A stretch of 64,000 nucleotides of DNA, from the NCBI GenBank assembly GCA_017305195.1, contig JAFKMU010000059.1, positions 17,402 through 81,401 on the forward strand, written 5' to 3'. Position numbers and translations under genes: made by a program. The notes beneath the pieces were generated by a model that was not told the DNA's origin, made no database searches, and saw only the letters and a program-made list of their open reading frames with translations. Positions 33,070 to 42,705 of this stretch are shown one piece after another. Source of the DNA: Verrucomicrobiota bacterium. Its GTDB lineage: Bacteria; Verrucomicrobiota; Verrucomicrobiia; Chthoniobacterales; Terrimicrobiaceae. The number at the start of each line of letters is the position of its first letter. The stretch's first letter is position 1.

Positions 33070-35337
33070 ATGGCGAAAAAGAAATCCAAACACAGCGGGA
33101 TGGAGAGCTTGGGATACAAGCTCCTGGCCCGCATCGAAAAGAGCCCGCTGACCCAGCTCATACTGGCAGCCCTTTTCGTCGCCGGGATCATCGCCTGCGC
33201 CGCGAGCATCACCACGAAGACCCAGATCGCCGTGGCGGTCTCCGCCATCGTCGTCTTCCTCGCTCTCAAGAAGTTCAACAACATCGAGACCATCCGCGTT
33301 CTCTATCTCATCCTCGCGGCATTTCTCTCGGTCGACTACTTCTACTGGCGTACTTTTACGACTCTCGGCTTCAACGATCTGCTCAGCTTTTCCTGCGCGA
33401 TCATCCTGTATCTGGCCGAGCTCTACGGTTTCGTCGTCTACATCCTGAGTATCTTCGTCAACATCGACCCGCTGGATCGCAAGCCGATCCCCCTGCACAA
33501 GGACGAGCTGGACAAGGTGCCAACGGTCGACGTGATGATCCCTTCGTACAACGAGGAGTCGGAGCTGCTTGAGGTCACGCTGCTTTCCGCCCTCCAGATG
33601 GATTATCCGAAGGATCGCTTCGACGTCTACCTGCTGGACGATGGCGGCACCGACCAGCGCTGCAACTCTCCTGATCCCGTCCTGGCGGCCAAGTCCAAGA
33701 AACGCCGGGAGGAGCTGAAGGCCCTCTGCGCCAAGGTGGGAGCCAGGTACCTCACCCGCGAAAAGAACGTCCACGCCAAGGCCGGCAACATCAACAGCGC
33801 CCTCCAGCAGACCGAGGGCGATCTCATCATGATCCTTGATGCGGATCATGCTCCGACGGCGGACTTCCTGCAAAACACGGTTGGCTGGTTCATCAAGGAC
33901 CCAAAGATGTTTCTGGTTCAGACGCCGCACTTCTTCATCAATCCCGATCCGATCGAGAAGAATCTCCAGACCTTCACCCAGATGCCGAGTGAGAACGAAA
34001 TGTTCTACCGCGTCATCCAGCGGGGGCTGGATTACTGGAATGCCGCCTTTTTCTGCGGTTCGGCCGCCGTCCTGCGCCGCAAGTACATCATGGAGATCGG
34101 TGGCATCAGCGGTGACACCATCACCGAGGATGCCGAGACCGCGCTGACCATGCACGCCCGCGGGTACAACAGCGCCTACATTGCCAAGCCCATGATCTCG
34201 GGCCTCCAGCCGGAAACGCTCGGCGGGTTCATCGGCCAGCGTGTGCGTTGGGCTCAGGGCATGTTGCAGATTTTCCTGCTGAAGAATCCGCTCGTCCTGC
34301 CGGGACTCACGCTGCCCCAGCGGCTATGCTACTTCAGCAGCGGCTTCTTCTGGTTCTTCGCTTACGCTCGACTTGTCTTCCTGCTCGCCCCGATGTGCTT
34401 CCTTTTCTTCGGGTTGAAGATTTACAACGCAAATTTCGTCGACTTTGCCGCGTACTGTTTGCCGCATCTTTTTGCGGTCTTCATGGTCTCCGATTTCCTC
34501 TTTGGCCATGTCCGGTGGTCTTTTGTCTCCGAGCTTTATGAGCTCATGCAGTCGGTCTACACCTTCCCGGCCATGCTCAAGGTGTTGATGAACCCCCGGG
34601 CTCCGAAATTTAACGTGACGGCCAAGGGCGAGACGCTGACCCAGGATTTTATCAGTCCGCTGGCCAAGCCGTTTTACCTTTTCCTGCTGCTCAATCTGGT
34701 GGCCATCGGTTTTGGTGCAGGGCGTCTGGTCTGGGGCAATATCGGCGACCGCTTCCCAACGACCATCACGATGTGCTGGGCGGGATTCAATGTCTTCATC
34801 CTGCTTGCCGCCATGGGTGCGCTGCTGGAACGAAGGCAGCGCCGTGCCACGCCCCGCATGCCTGCCCAGATCCCGGCCCGCGTGCGGGTGGGAGACAAGT
34901 CCTATGTCGCGACGATCACCGATCTCTCGATCAGCGGTGCGAGCATTCAGATCGACGCGGCCTACGAGACCATTTTCCGCACCGACACCAAGGCCGACTT
35001 CATCGTGCAGGGCAATAATGCCGTCGCCGGAGAACCTTTCCATTTCGTCGTGCGCAATGCACGCAGCGAAGGGTCGCTGACGAATCTCGGCGTGCAGTTC
35101 CAACACAAGGATCTGGAGGAGCTGAAACGCAAGGTGCTCCTCGTCAATGGCAGCAGCGACCGCTGGATCAGCTTCCAGACGAATCGCGAGAAACGGCTCG
35201 GCGTCACACGCAGCGCGTTCTTCCTCATGAGCTGCGGCATCCGCTTCTCGATCGAGCATTTCGCCCACCTGATGATTGAATCCAACGTGCGCCAACCATC
35301 GCCCGCTTATCACGTGGGAGGCCGATCTTCGAACTAG
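33070..35337 (+). CDS. bcsA: Cellulose synthase catalytic subunit with PilZ domain (BcsA)
   Basis: 755 residues. N-terminal membrane helices precede a GT2 domain with DDGGTD, D257-A-D259 (DxD, Mn/UDP binding), T352-E353-D354 (catalytic base) and Q390-R-V-R-W394 (acceptor/UDP site), then further membrane helices. The C-terminal PilZ domain shows RRQRR at 588-592 and DLSISG at 618-623, the RxxxR and DxSxxG c-di-GMP-binding pair. The enzyme polymerises UDP-glucose and threads the chain through the inner membrane; c-di-GMP should open its gating loop. It starts 23 bases after the coiled-coil gene and is followed seven bases later by bcsB. Confidence 0.95.
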   Translation: MAKKKSKHSGMESLGYKLLARIEKSPLTQLILAALFVAGIIACAASITTKTQIAVAVSAIVVFLALKKFNNIETIRVLYLILAAFLSVDYFYWRTFTTLGFNDLLSFSCAIILYLAELYGFVVYILSIFVNIDPLDRKPIPLHKDELDKVPTVDVMIPSYNEESELLEVTLLSALQMDYPKDRFDVYLLDDGGTDQRCNSPDPVLAAKSKKRREELKALCAKVGARYLTREKNVHAKAGNINSALQQTEGDLIMILDADHAPTADFLQNTVGWFIKDPKMFLVQTPHFFINPDPIEKNLQTFTQMPSENEMFYRVIQRGLDYWNAAFFCGSAAVLRRKYIMEIGGISGDTITEDAETALTMHARGYNSAYIAKPMISGLQPETLGGFIGQRVRWAQGMLQIFLLKNPLVLPGLTLPQRLCYFSSGFFWFFAYARLVFLLAPMCFLFFGLKIYNANFVDFAAYCLPHLFAVFMVSDFLFGHVRWSFVSELYELMQSVYTFPAMLKVLMNPRAPKFNVTAKGETLTQDFISPLAKPFYLFLLLNLVAIGFGAGRLVWGNIGDRFPTTITMCWAGFNVFILLAAMGALLERRQRRATPRMPAQIPARVRVGDKSYVATITDLSISGASIQIDAAYETIFRTDTKADFIVQGNNAVAGEPFHFVVRNARSEGSLTNLGVQFQHKDLEELKRKVLLVNGSSDRWISFQTNREKRLGVTRSAFFLMSCGIRFSIEHFAHLMIESNVRQPSPAYHVGGRSSN

Positions 35338-35344
35338 CTGCCCT

Positions 35345-37714
35345 ATGAATAATATGATGCGCCAACTCCACCTGCCGCAGAGCCTGATCCTCGTGCTCGC
35401 CGTGATGGCCGGTTCGCTTGCGCCGCTGTCCGCCCAGCAGCAAGCCGCCCCCCCCATGGTTGCTCCGGCCGCGCTGGCCCTGCCGACACCTGGCACCACG
35501 TTTTCCCAGCGCGTCGTGCCGGCAGGAGCTGCCAAGCTGCCCTTGCCCGAGCGCACCACGCCCCGTGAAGAGACGCTGCGTCTGCCCATTCGCAAGCTCA
35601 TCGCCCTCGATTCCCCCATGCTCCTGCGCAATGCCTCGAGCATTTACACGATCTTCGTCCCGATCAGCGCACGGTTGAAGTTCAAGACGTGCTCGCTGAA
35701 CCTGGATTTCACCAACTCCATCGCTCTGCTCACCGAGCGTTCCGTCCTCCGCGTCGTGGTCAACGATGTGATCGTCGCTCAATACCGGCTGGACCGGAAC
35801 CGCCCCTTCAACTCGGTGGAGATGGGCATTCCGCTGGAGCTCCTCAAGCCAGGCTTCAACCGCCTGCAATTCATCGTTGCCCAGCACTACACCAACCAGT
35901 GTGAGGACCCGAGTGCGCCGGAGCTTTTCACCGAGATCAACCCCGATACCTCGTATCTCTCCGCGGTGGCCGAGTGGCGCGATGTCCCGCAGCGCCTGTC
36001 CTTTCTGCGCTGGTGGGTGGATGAAAAGCTCTGGAATCCTTATCAGTTCAACGTCTGCTTCCCCGGATCGAGCCAGATGACCGACCTCCAGCTTGCCTGG
36101 GGCGGCATCGTCACCCAGGGGGTGGCGCTGGCCCTGAACTACCAGCCGTTCCGGGTGACCGCAGCCAACGCTCTGCGTGCCGGCATGGACAATATCGTCG
36201 TGGGAACGATGACCGAGCTTTCCGGCTATCTCACGGCCACGGAGATCGGGTCCGTGAATGGCAGCTTCCTGGCAATCAAATCCCTGCCGGGCGATCCGGC
36301 CCACTGCATGATCATCATCAGCGGTCGCGATGAGCGCGAGGTGAGCCAGACCGCGCTCGCATTCGGGCTGGTGAATTACCCGCTCCCGGATTCCCAGTAC
36401 GCCATCGTCGACCAGCTCACGCTGCCGCAGGAACCTGCCTTCGTTCGCAACGCCCCCCTCCAGATGCCGGGCATCTACAGCTTCCGGCAACTCGGGTACA
36501 AGCAGCAGACGATCCGGGGATGGAATTCCGGAAGTTATTCGATTCCGATCTACATGCCGGGCGACATTTCCAAGGATGATGGCGCCAACGCCGAACTCCG
36601 CCTGCATTTCACCTATGGCGCGGCGTTTCGCGAGGACTCGGTTTTCAATGTGTTCGTCAACGGCCAGTTCCAGAAGGCCATCCGTCTGCGCGATCAGAAC
36701 GGGTCGATGCACTCCGATCACAGGCTGTATCTGCCCATGATTTCGTTCCAGCCCGGGCGCAACGTCGTGGACCTTACGCCGGCGATGGTTCCTCTGGTCA
36801 CGGGCAAATGCCAGATGATCCAGGAGGAGAACCTGGTGTTCACCCTCTACGACGATTCCCAGTTTGTGTTTCCGCGGGCCATGCGCAAATGCCGTCTGCC
36901 CAGCCTGGGACTTTTTTCCCAGACAGCCTTTCCGTACTCCGGATCACCGGATGGCGCCGAGACGGCGCTCTTTGTCGCGGGCCGCGATCTGGAGACTGTG
37001 ACGGCGGCATGGACCCTTCTCGGCAAGATGGCGCAGATTTCAGGCGCTCTACTTCACCGCCTGGAGGTCGGCTTCAAGCCGCCGGGTCGCAACATCCGCA
37101 AAAGCCTCCTTGTTGTCGGCGCGCGCGACCAGATCCCGGAGGAAATCGTGGCCCGAGCCCCGGTCTCGCCGTTGCAGGTCGGCAAGATGCGCTATCTGGT
37201 GAGCGTAAGCCCCAAGCCGGAGCGCCTCGCGACCTCGCCGATCGAGGAATTCCTCGAGAAGATTCGCGGAACTCCGGCGGAGAAGGCGGAGCCCGAACCG
37301 CCCAAGACGGCGGAAATGACGATGGCCGCGGATATGATCGACGACACGGTGGCCGTGCAGTTCGAGTCTCCGACAGCCATCGGCTATCCGGTCACCATTG
37401 TCACCGCCGGAAGCTCGGCCAATCTCCTGGCCGGTATGAACGCCCTGCAGGATCGCAGCATCTGGGACAACCTTGCCGGTGACCTTGCTGTCTGGAACAC
37501 CCAGCCGGATTCGCTGGCCGTGGCCAAGGTCGGTCCCGACTTTATCTACAAGTCGACCTCCGTCGTGACCCGCGTCGGCACCAACATGCAGCAGAGCCCG
37601 TGGCTGTTTGCCCCGATCCTCATCGTACTCATCCTCCTTATCGCCCTGGGTGTCCGCGCCGTGCTGCGCCGCCGTGGCGAGAAGCTCGGTGACGACAACG
37701 AATCCGATGCCTGA
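35345..37714 (+). CDS. bcsB: Cellulose synthase periplasmic subunit BcsB
   Basis: 789 residues from the ATG at 35345. A signal peptide (LILVLAVMAGSLAPLSAQ) is followed by a long beta-rich periplasmic region with jelly-roll carbohydrate-binding segments (RLPIRKLIALDSPMLLRN region, VVVNDVIVAQYRLD, HYTNQCEDPS) and a C-terminal membrane anchor (LFAPILIVLILLIALGVRAVL) ending in basic residues. This is the BcsB partner that guides the glucan across the periplasm and whose C-terminal helix completes BcsA. The stop overlaps the start of bcsZ. An in-frame extension upstream to 35276 lies inside bcsA and is rejected. Confidence 0.92.
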   Translation: MNNMMRQLHLPQSLILVLAVMAGSLAPLSAQQQAAPPMVAPAALALPTPGTTFSQRVVPAGAAKLPLPERTTPREETLRLPIRKLIALDSPMLLRNASSIYTIFVPISARLKFKTCSLNLDFTNSIALLTERSVLRVVVNDVIVAQYRLDRNRPFNSVEMGIPLELLKPGFNRLQFIVAQHYTNQCEDPSAPELFTEINPDTSYLSAVAEWRDVPQRLSFLRWWVDEKLWNPYQFNVCFPGSSQMTDLQLAWGGIVTQGVALALNYQPFRVTAANALRAGMDNIVVGTMTELSGYLTATEIGSVNGSFLAIKSLPGDPAHCMIIISGRDEREVSQTALAFGLVNYPLPDSQYAIVDQLTLPQEPAFVRNAPLQMPGIYSFRQLGYKQQTIRGWNSGSYSIPIYMPGDISKDDGANAELRLHFTYGAAFREDSVFNVFVNGQFQKAIRLRDQNGSMHSDHRLYLPMISFQPGRNVVDLTPAMVPLVTGKCQMIQEENLVFTLYDDSQFVFPRAMRKCRLPSLGLFSQTAFPYSGSPDGAETALFVAGRDLETVTAAWTLLGKMAQISGALLHRLEVGFKPPGRNIRKSLLVVGARDQIPEEIVARAPVSPLQVGKMRYLVSVSPKPERLATSPIEEFLEKIRGTPAEKAEPEPPKTAEMTMAADMIDDTVAVQFESPTAIGYPVTIVTAGSSANLLAGMNALQDRSIWDNLAGDLAVWNTQPDSLAVAKVGPDFIYKSTSVVTRVGTNMQQSPWLFAPILIVLILLIALGVRAVLRRRGEKLGDDNESDA

Positions 37715-38835
37715 TGAGGGGGAAGTGGGCAGTCATACTCGGGCTTAGTGCGATTTTTGCGCTCGTCTTCGGCTTCAAACTGGTCGGTTTCGTGCTCGAT
37801 TTCCTCAATCCCTACGGACTGCGCCAAAGCGATTGGACGATCTATCAGAAGAACTTCATCAACGCCGCAGGCCGGGTCATTGATACCGGGAACGGCGACG
37901 TCAGCCATAGCGAGGGACAGGGGTACGGACTGGTTATCGCGCTCGCCTACGGCGATCATGCGGCGTTTGACCGCATCTGGGCCTGGACGCAGCAAAACCT
38001 CCAGGTCCGGCCCTCCGACAAACTGCTCGCCTGGCAATGGAAGCCGGGAGCCAAACCGATCGAGGACGAGAACGGGACGCCGCTTCCCGGTTCGGACCGA
38101 ACCGGTGCGGTAACGGACACCAACAACGCCAGCGACGGCGATATCCTTGTCGCTTGGGCGCTCATTCGCGCCTCCAAGCTCTGGAACGACTATCGGTATC
38201 AGCAGGCTGCTGCGCAGATCCTCGTCGATCTCGCCCGTCTCGATCTCCGCGAGTATGAGAGCAAAACGGTGCTGCTGCCGGGTACCGACGGGTTCTGGAC
38301 CGACGACGGCGCCACGCTGAACCCGTCGTACTACATCTTCCCGGCTTTGGACGAGATCGCCCTCGCATTTCCCGGCACCCCTTGGACCAAGGTCGCCAGC
38401 GACGGCCGGACGCTTATCGAAAAAGGCGCTTTCGGAAAATGGAAGCTCTGCCCCGACTGGATTTTTGCCACCGGGAGCGAACTGCAAATCTCGCCCAAAT
38501 TTCCTCCAGACTTCGGTTACAACGCCGTTCGCGTACCTCTCCATATCGCCTGGGCGCAAAAGGATTCGCCATTGCTTGTGCCGTTCGCCGATTTTTGGAA
38601 GCCTTTGCTCCCGGACCATATGCCCGCCACGGTGAATTTGAAGGACGATTCTTTTGGGCCTTATCCGGCATTGCCCGGGATGAAGGCAATAGCCGCCTAC
38701 ACGATAGCCTGCGCATCCAAAGGAAGCTTGACAGTCCGGGCGCTTCCTGCGGTAACGAAGGAGGAGCCGTATTTCTCCGCCAGCCTTTCCATCCTGACCA
38801 AGATCGCCGTACGTGAGTCCTTTGCGACCAAATAG
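37714..38835 (+). CDS. bcsZ: GH8 endo-beta-1,4-glucanase of the cellulose operon (BcsZ)
   Basis: 373 residues. An N-terminal signal/anchor helix (VILGLSAIFALVFGFKLVGFVL) precedes a GH8 (alpha/alpha)6 domain. The catalytic acid is Glu67 in HSEGQGYG and the conserved TNNASDGD block places the other acid at D141 or D143. BcsZ cleaves nascent cellulose in the periplasm and is needed for proper export. The start overlaps the bcsB stop by one base (TGATG context), so the genes are translationally coupled. The long uncleaved-looking N-terminal helix suggests it may stay membrane-tethered. Confidence 0.92.
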   Translation: MRGKWAVILGLSAIFALVFGFKLVGFVLDFLNPYGLRQSDWTIYQKNFINAAGRVIDTGNGDVSHSEGQGYGLVIALAYGDHAAFDRIWAWTQQNLQVRPSDKLLAWQWKPGAKPIEDENGTPLPGSDRTGAVTDTNNASDGDILVAWALIRASKLWNDYRYQQAAAQILVDLARLDLREYESKTVLLPGTDGFWTDDGATLNPSYYIFPALDEIALAFPGTPWTKVASDGRTLIEKGAFGKWKLCPDWIFATGSELQISPKFPPDFGYNAVRVPLHIAWAQKDSPLLVPFADFWKPLLPDHMPATVNLKDDSFGPYPALPGMKAIAAYTIACASKGSLTVRALPAVTKEEPYFSASLSILTKIAVRESFATK

Positions 38836-38866
38836 ATACAACAAAAGAATTATTGCGTCCGGCGCC

Positions 38867-40981
38867 ATGCGTCTGGTTGCATTATTGATCTCCTTTCTCG
38901 CTTTTGAGAGGGTGGTCGCGCAGCCATTTTTCGGAGAGCAGCCTCCTCCGGATATCGGCGCGGCTCCGGCCAGCACGCCTTCGCTTTTCGTTCCGGTCAA
39001 GCCGGGAGCTCCGACTCCTACACCCGCGCCGACTCCGGCCCCGGCGGCGACGCCGACGATGTTCATTCCCAGCGATCTGCCGCCTCCGGCGGTACAGGCC
39101 ACGGGGGAGACATTGGATCTCGTGCCGGAGGCGGTGCCGGTGGCAACTCCGATCCCCAGGGCAAAGGCGACTCCCACTCCGGTGAAGCGCTCTGCCCCGG
39201 TCCCGCAGGTCCTTTCGCAGGCTCAGATCAGCCAGCTCGCAAACCAGGCGACAACGACCCGGAGTTCCGCCACGGCGACACAGCTAGGCTGGGCGTACTT
39301 CAATCGCAACGAATACTCCTCGGCTGGCATGTGGTTCAACCAGGCCTTGGAGTGGAACTCCAGCTCCGGCGAGGCCGCCTACGGCCTGGCGCTTTCCAAG
39401 TTCCGTGAAGGTGATCTCTCCTCAGCCGAGGCCATCGCAAATTTCCGCGTGAACAGTTACCCGAAGATGAAAACCCTGCTGGGCGACATCTATTCCCGAC
39501 GCGGCACCGAGGCCTACGAAAACAAGCAATACGACGAGAGCCTCCAGTACTTCAACAAGGCGGGTTCCATGCGCTCCCTCAGCCGCAACGAGCAGATCAT
39601 CGTGGCTTGGGATCTTTACTACACCAAGCAGTACGAGCAGTCGGCGGAGCTTTTCCAGAAGCTCTATCGCAACTCACCCGATCGCGTCGCCGCCCAGGGA
39701 GCCTACGCTGCGTACTCCAAGACCAAGTCTTACGACAAGCTCGACTCGCTCTCCGGCTCGGGCGGTCCGCTCCGCGACATGTACTACACCTACGACGCGA
39801 AGAGCTATATGTCGGCCAACCTCTTCCGCGCCGCTGCGGACTCGGGTGGTGCGAAGGTTTATCCCGTCCTGCAGAATCTGAACAAGCCGAGCGTCGCGGC
39901 AGGATTTGGATATCGGACAAAGTCGGGTTCCGCCGGCGAAGGCCAGTTGCAGGTCATCACTTTCCCGGTCATCCAGGCTCAGGTCTTTCCTGCCAACAAA
40001 TTCATGCTGAGCGCCGCGCTCACGCACCTGAGCCTCGATAGCGGCGACCTCCCCAATGGCGCACAGGTCGGCACTCCTCCAGCGGTTTACACGCCCTACA
40101 ACTATCAGCCCACCACGAGCGAGGATGACCTGTGGGAGTTCAATGTCCGGCTCGAGTATCAAGACTGGATCAGCTGGTACATTCAGCTGGGCACCACGCC
40201 GATCAATGGTCCGCTCCAGAGCCGTCCGACCGGCAGCGCGGGCCTCATCTGGCGTAGCAACAGCGGTTACGTCCAGGGTGAAATTTACTCCAAGTCGATC
40301 AAGGAAAGCATGCTCTCCTGGGTCGGCATCGTTGATCCCTACACCGGCAACCAGTGGGGTCGTGTGCAGGAGACGGGCGGCAACCTCCAGTTCTTCCACT
40401 CCGTCGGCGAGGACAATACGATCTACCTCAAGGGTGGCTATGGCACGATCGACGGTACAAATGTCGAGGACAATACCCACCTCTACGGTACGGCGGCCTT
40501 TGCCCACCTGCTCGACATGCCGGGCTACGAGTACTTCACCATCGGCTTCGCGCTCTCCTACGAGCAGTTCGATAACAACCAGAACCACTTCACTTACGGC
40601 AACGGCGGCTACTTCAGTCCGCAGTACCTTCTGCAGGGTATCGTCCAGGCCCAGTTCCTCACCGAAGAGGGGCGTCGCTGGCTAGCGGCAGGCAGCGTCG
40701 GAGCGGGTGTGCAGAATAACAAGCAGGACGCCTCTCCGTATTTCCCGCTGGATGACGACGGCCAGGAGTTTGACTCGCAGGAGTCGACCACCGGCATCGG
40801 CCTCATCCAGCTTCAGGGCGGCTACCTCATCGACCCGAACTGGATGATCGGCGGCAGCCTGAACTACAACATCACGGCGGATTACAATGAAGGCGGCATC
40901 TACATCTGGGGCCGGTATTTCTTCGACCGCCGCAAGGGTCTCCTCCGCACCGACCTGATCGGGTTCGATCTCTTCCAGTAG
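38867..40981 (+). CDS. bcsC: BcsC-like cellulose export protein (TPR plus outer-membrane barrel)
   Basis: 704 residues from the ATG at 38867 (signal peptide LVALLISFLAFERVVAQ); an in-frame GTG at 38813 overlapping bcsZ is the alternative. Residues about 25-125 are a Pro/Thr/Ala-rich linker (PTPTPAPTPAPAATPT), then roughly seven TPR helices (GWAYFNRNEYSSAGMWFNQALEW, YSRRGTEAYENKQYDESLQYF), then a C-terminal ~350-residue beta-barrel ending in FDLFQ, as in the BCSC_C domain. It is shorter than E. coli BcsC (about 1,150 residues) because it has fewer TPRs. It should form the outer-membrane cellulose pore. Confidence 0.85.
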   Translation: MRLVALLISFLAFERVVAQPFFGEQPPPDIGAAPASTPSLFVPVKPGAPTPTPAPTPAPAATPTMFIPSDLPPPAVQATGETLDLVPEAVPVATPIPRAKATPTPVKRSAPVPQVLSQAQISQLANQATTTRSSATATQLGWAYFNRNEYSSAGMWFNQALEWNSSSGEAAYGLALSKFREGDLSSAEAIANFRVNSYPKMKTLLGDIYSRRGTEAYENKQYDESLQYFNKAGSMRSLSRNEQIIVAWDLYYTKQYEQSAELFQKLYRNSPDRVAAQGAYAAYSKTKSYDKLDSLSGSGGPLRDMYYTYDAKSYMSANLFRAAADSGGAKVYPVLQNLNKPSVAAGFGYRTKSGSAGEGQLQVITFPVIQAQVFPANKFMLSAALTHLSLDSGDLPNGAQVGTPPAVYTPYNYQPTTSEDDLWEFNVRLEYQDWISWYIQLGTTPINGPLQSRPTGSAGLIWRSNSGYVQGEIYSKSIKESMLSWVGIVDPYTGNQWGRVQETGGNLQFFHSVGEDNTIYLKGGYGTIDGTNVEDNTHLYGTAAFAHLLDMPGYEYFTIGFALSYEQFDNNQNHFTYGNGGYFSPQYLLQGIVQAQFLTEEGRRWLAAGSVGAGVQNNKQDASPYFPLDDDGQEFDSQESTTGIGLIQLQGGYLIDPNWMIGGSLNYNITADYNEGGIYIWGRYFFDRRKGLLRTDLIGFDLFQ

Positions 40982-40988
40982 CCCTGGG

Positions 40989-41306
40989 TTAATGGGGCGC
41001 GAGCTTCAGCCCGATCACGCCGAGAAGGATCAGCGAGATGCAGGCCAGCTTGAGGGGGGACAGCGTGTCCCCGAGCAGCAGCGAACCGCAGAGAAATGTC
41101 CCGGCTGCGCCGAGACCTGTCCAGATCGCGTAGGCGGTGCCGATGGGCAGGGAGCGCGATGCCATGCCGAGGAGCGAAATGCTCAATAGCAGGCAGGCCA
41201 GCGTGATGGTGGAGGCCAGCGGACGCCGGAATCCGTCGCTATATTTGAGGCCCACGGCCCAGCCGATCTCAAAAAACGCCGCGAGTGTAAGGTAGACCCA
41301 GTTCAT
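40989..41306 (-). CDS. gdx: Guanidinium exporter of the SMR family (Gdx/SugE)
   Basis: 105 residues with four membrane helices. Glu13 in helix 1 (AAFFEIGWAVGLKYSDGF) is the proton/substrate carboxylate, and SLPIGTAYAIWTGLGAAG with GLKLAPH at the end are the SugE/Gdx-subtype signatures that separate it from EmrE-type drug exporters. Gdx dimers exchange guanidinium for protons across the inner membrane. A two-hairpin guanidine-II riboswitch lies directly upstream, which independently supports this substrate. It is convergent with the bcsC-like gene; stop codons are eight bases apart. Confidence 0.93.
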   Translation of the reverse strand: MNWVYLTLAAFFEIGWAVGLKYSDGFRRPLASTITLACLLLSISLLGMASRSLPIGTAYAIWTGLGAAGTFLCGSLLLGDTLSPLKLACISLILLGVIGLKLAPH

Positions 41307-41318
41307 ACGATGGATGAT

Positions 41319-41359
41319 CCGGGCCGTCCCGAGCGAGGTTCAGGAGAGGTCGTCCTCTC
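41319..41359 (-). promoter_or_regulatory. Guanidine-II riboswitch (mini-ykkC), two ACGR hairpins
   Basis: On the minus strand, first hairpin GAGAGG-ACGA-CCTCTC (41359-41344), then a 12-base linker, then second hairpin CGGG-ACGG-CCCG (41331-41320) extended by one U-G pair. Both four-base loops match ACGR, the hallmark of mini-ykkC RNAs, whose two loops dock on each other and bind guanidinium. The second stem ends 13 bases before the exporter start codon, so control of translation is expected. The gene it controls is the guanidinium exporter, as in other bacteria. Confidence 0.9.
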
Positions 41360-41416
41360 GATGGGGAAGGTAGCTTTATCCCGGAATCGGGTCAAATCGA
41401 TTCCCTCGCGCGAGTC

Positions 41417-42652
41417 TCACGGCTCCCTGCCCGGAAGGAGCAGCGTGGCAGCCTTGTCGAGCGTCTCCTGCCATTCCGCCTCGGGGAGGGAATCCGCCAC
41501 GATGCCCGCGCCAGCATGGAAACTGCCCCGGCCGCCCTCGAACACGGCGGTGCGAATCGCGATGGAGAATTGACTTTCCCCATTGTATCCAAAATAGCCG
41601 ATGGCCCCGGTGTAGACACCGCGCGGGTGGGCTTCGAGCTCCGCGATGATTTCCAGGGCGCGTTTCTTGGGGGCGCCGGAGATCGAGCCGCCGGGAAAGC
41701 ACGCACGCAGCGCGGCGGGCTGGCTGACATCGTCGCGGAGGGTGCCGTGGACGGTCGACACAAGGTGATGCACGTGCTGGTAGCTTTCGAGCTTGAGCAG
41801 TTCCGGCACGCTCACGCTGCCAAAGTCGCAGACCATGCCGAGATCATTGCGCTCGAGGTCGGTGATCATGACCAGCTCCGCGATCTCCTTGGGAGAAGTC
41901 AGCAGATCATAGGCATTGCGCTGGTCGAGCTGCTGATCCATGCGGCGGGGCCGCGTCCCCTTGATCGGGCGGGTGATGATGCGGCGGCCATTCATGCGCA
42001 GGAAACACTCGGGTGAAGCTGAGACGACCTGGCATCCGGCGAGATCGAGAAAGGCGGAGTAGGGGGCGGGGGAGTGATGGCGGAGAGCCTCGTAGTATCC
42101 CCAAGGGTCGCCCGGAAAGTCCGACTCGAACGCATGCGCCAGGCAGACCTGGTAAATGTCTCCCGCAGCGATGTACTCCTTTGCGCGAGCCACCATCGAG
42201 ACAAACTCCTCCCGGCTGATTCGCAGATGCCACTCGGGCCGGGCAAAGACGGTCGGCCCGGGATTTCCTGTCGAGGGAGGATTGGCCAGCCAGACGCCGC
42301 GACCGTGATGATAGATCGAGGGCTGGTCGTAAAAACCGAAGCGATATCGGCCGTCGAATCCGACCCAACCGATGGCTGCGCCGGTGGGGATGCCGAGATC
42401 CGCGGAGGGCGATGCCCTGCGGGCGAGCTCCTCCTCAAAGGACCGCCAGCCGGAGATATCTCCCGTCATCACGAGATCGGGCTCGGCCGCCAAAAGAGAG
42501 AAGGACTGGGGGCCGGGCAACCCATCCTCGAGACATACAAATCCGGGCTTCGAGCGCAGCGCGCGCGCCGCATCGATCAGCTCCAAGGTCTCGATTTTGG
42601 GGTTTTCGACAGCCACACGAAGAAAATCTCCCAAAGAGACGCCTGCGTCCAT
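41417..42652 (-). CDS. pabB: Aminodeoxychorismate synthase component I (PabB)
   Basis: 411 residues, cytosolic. The chorismate-binding domain is complete: AAGDIYQVCLAHAF, ASPECFLRM, RPIKGTRPRR, LVMITDLERNDLGMVC, VHHLVSTVHG, FPGGSISGAPKKRALEII and YTGAIGYFG. The Lys in PIKGT is the PabB nucleophile position; anthranilate synthase TrpE has Ala there (PIAGT), so PabB is favoured. It converts chorismate to 4-amino-4-deoxychorismate with a PabA glutaminase, for folate. Divergent from the low-complexity exported protein gene 53 bases away. Confidence 0.9.
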   Translation of the reverse strand: MDAGVSLGDFLRVAVENPKIETLELIDAARALRSKPGFVCLEDGLPGPQSFSLLAAEPDLVMTGDISGWRSFEEELARRASPSADLGIPTGAAIGWVGFDGRYRFGFYDQPSIYHHGRGVWLANPPSTGNPGPTVFARPEWHLRISREEFVSMVARAKEYIAAGDIYQVCLAHAFESDFPGDPWGYYEALRHHSPAPYSAFLDLAGCQVVSASPECFLRMNGRRIITRPIKGTRPRRMDQQLDQRNAYDLLTSPKEIAELVMITDLERNDLGMVCDFGSVSVPELLKLESYQHVHHLVSTVHGTLRDDVSQPAALRACFPGGSISGAPKKRALEIIAELEAHPRGVYTGAIGYFGYNGESQFSIAIRTAVFEGGRGSFHAGAGIVADSLPEAEWQETLDKAATLLLPGREP

Positions 42653-42705
42653 GTTCTTCTGCTTGAGTATCGGCTTGTACGCAGATTAAGCTCCGGGTTT
42701 TCCCG

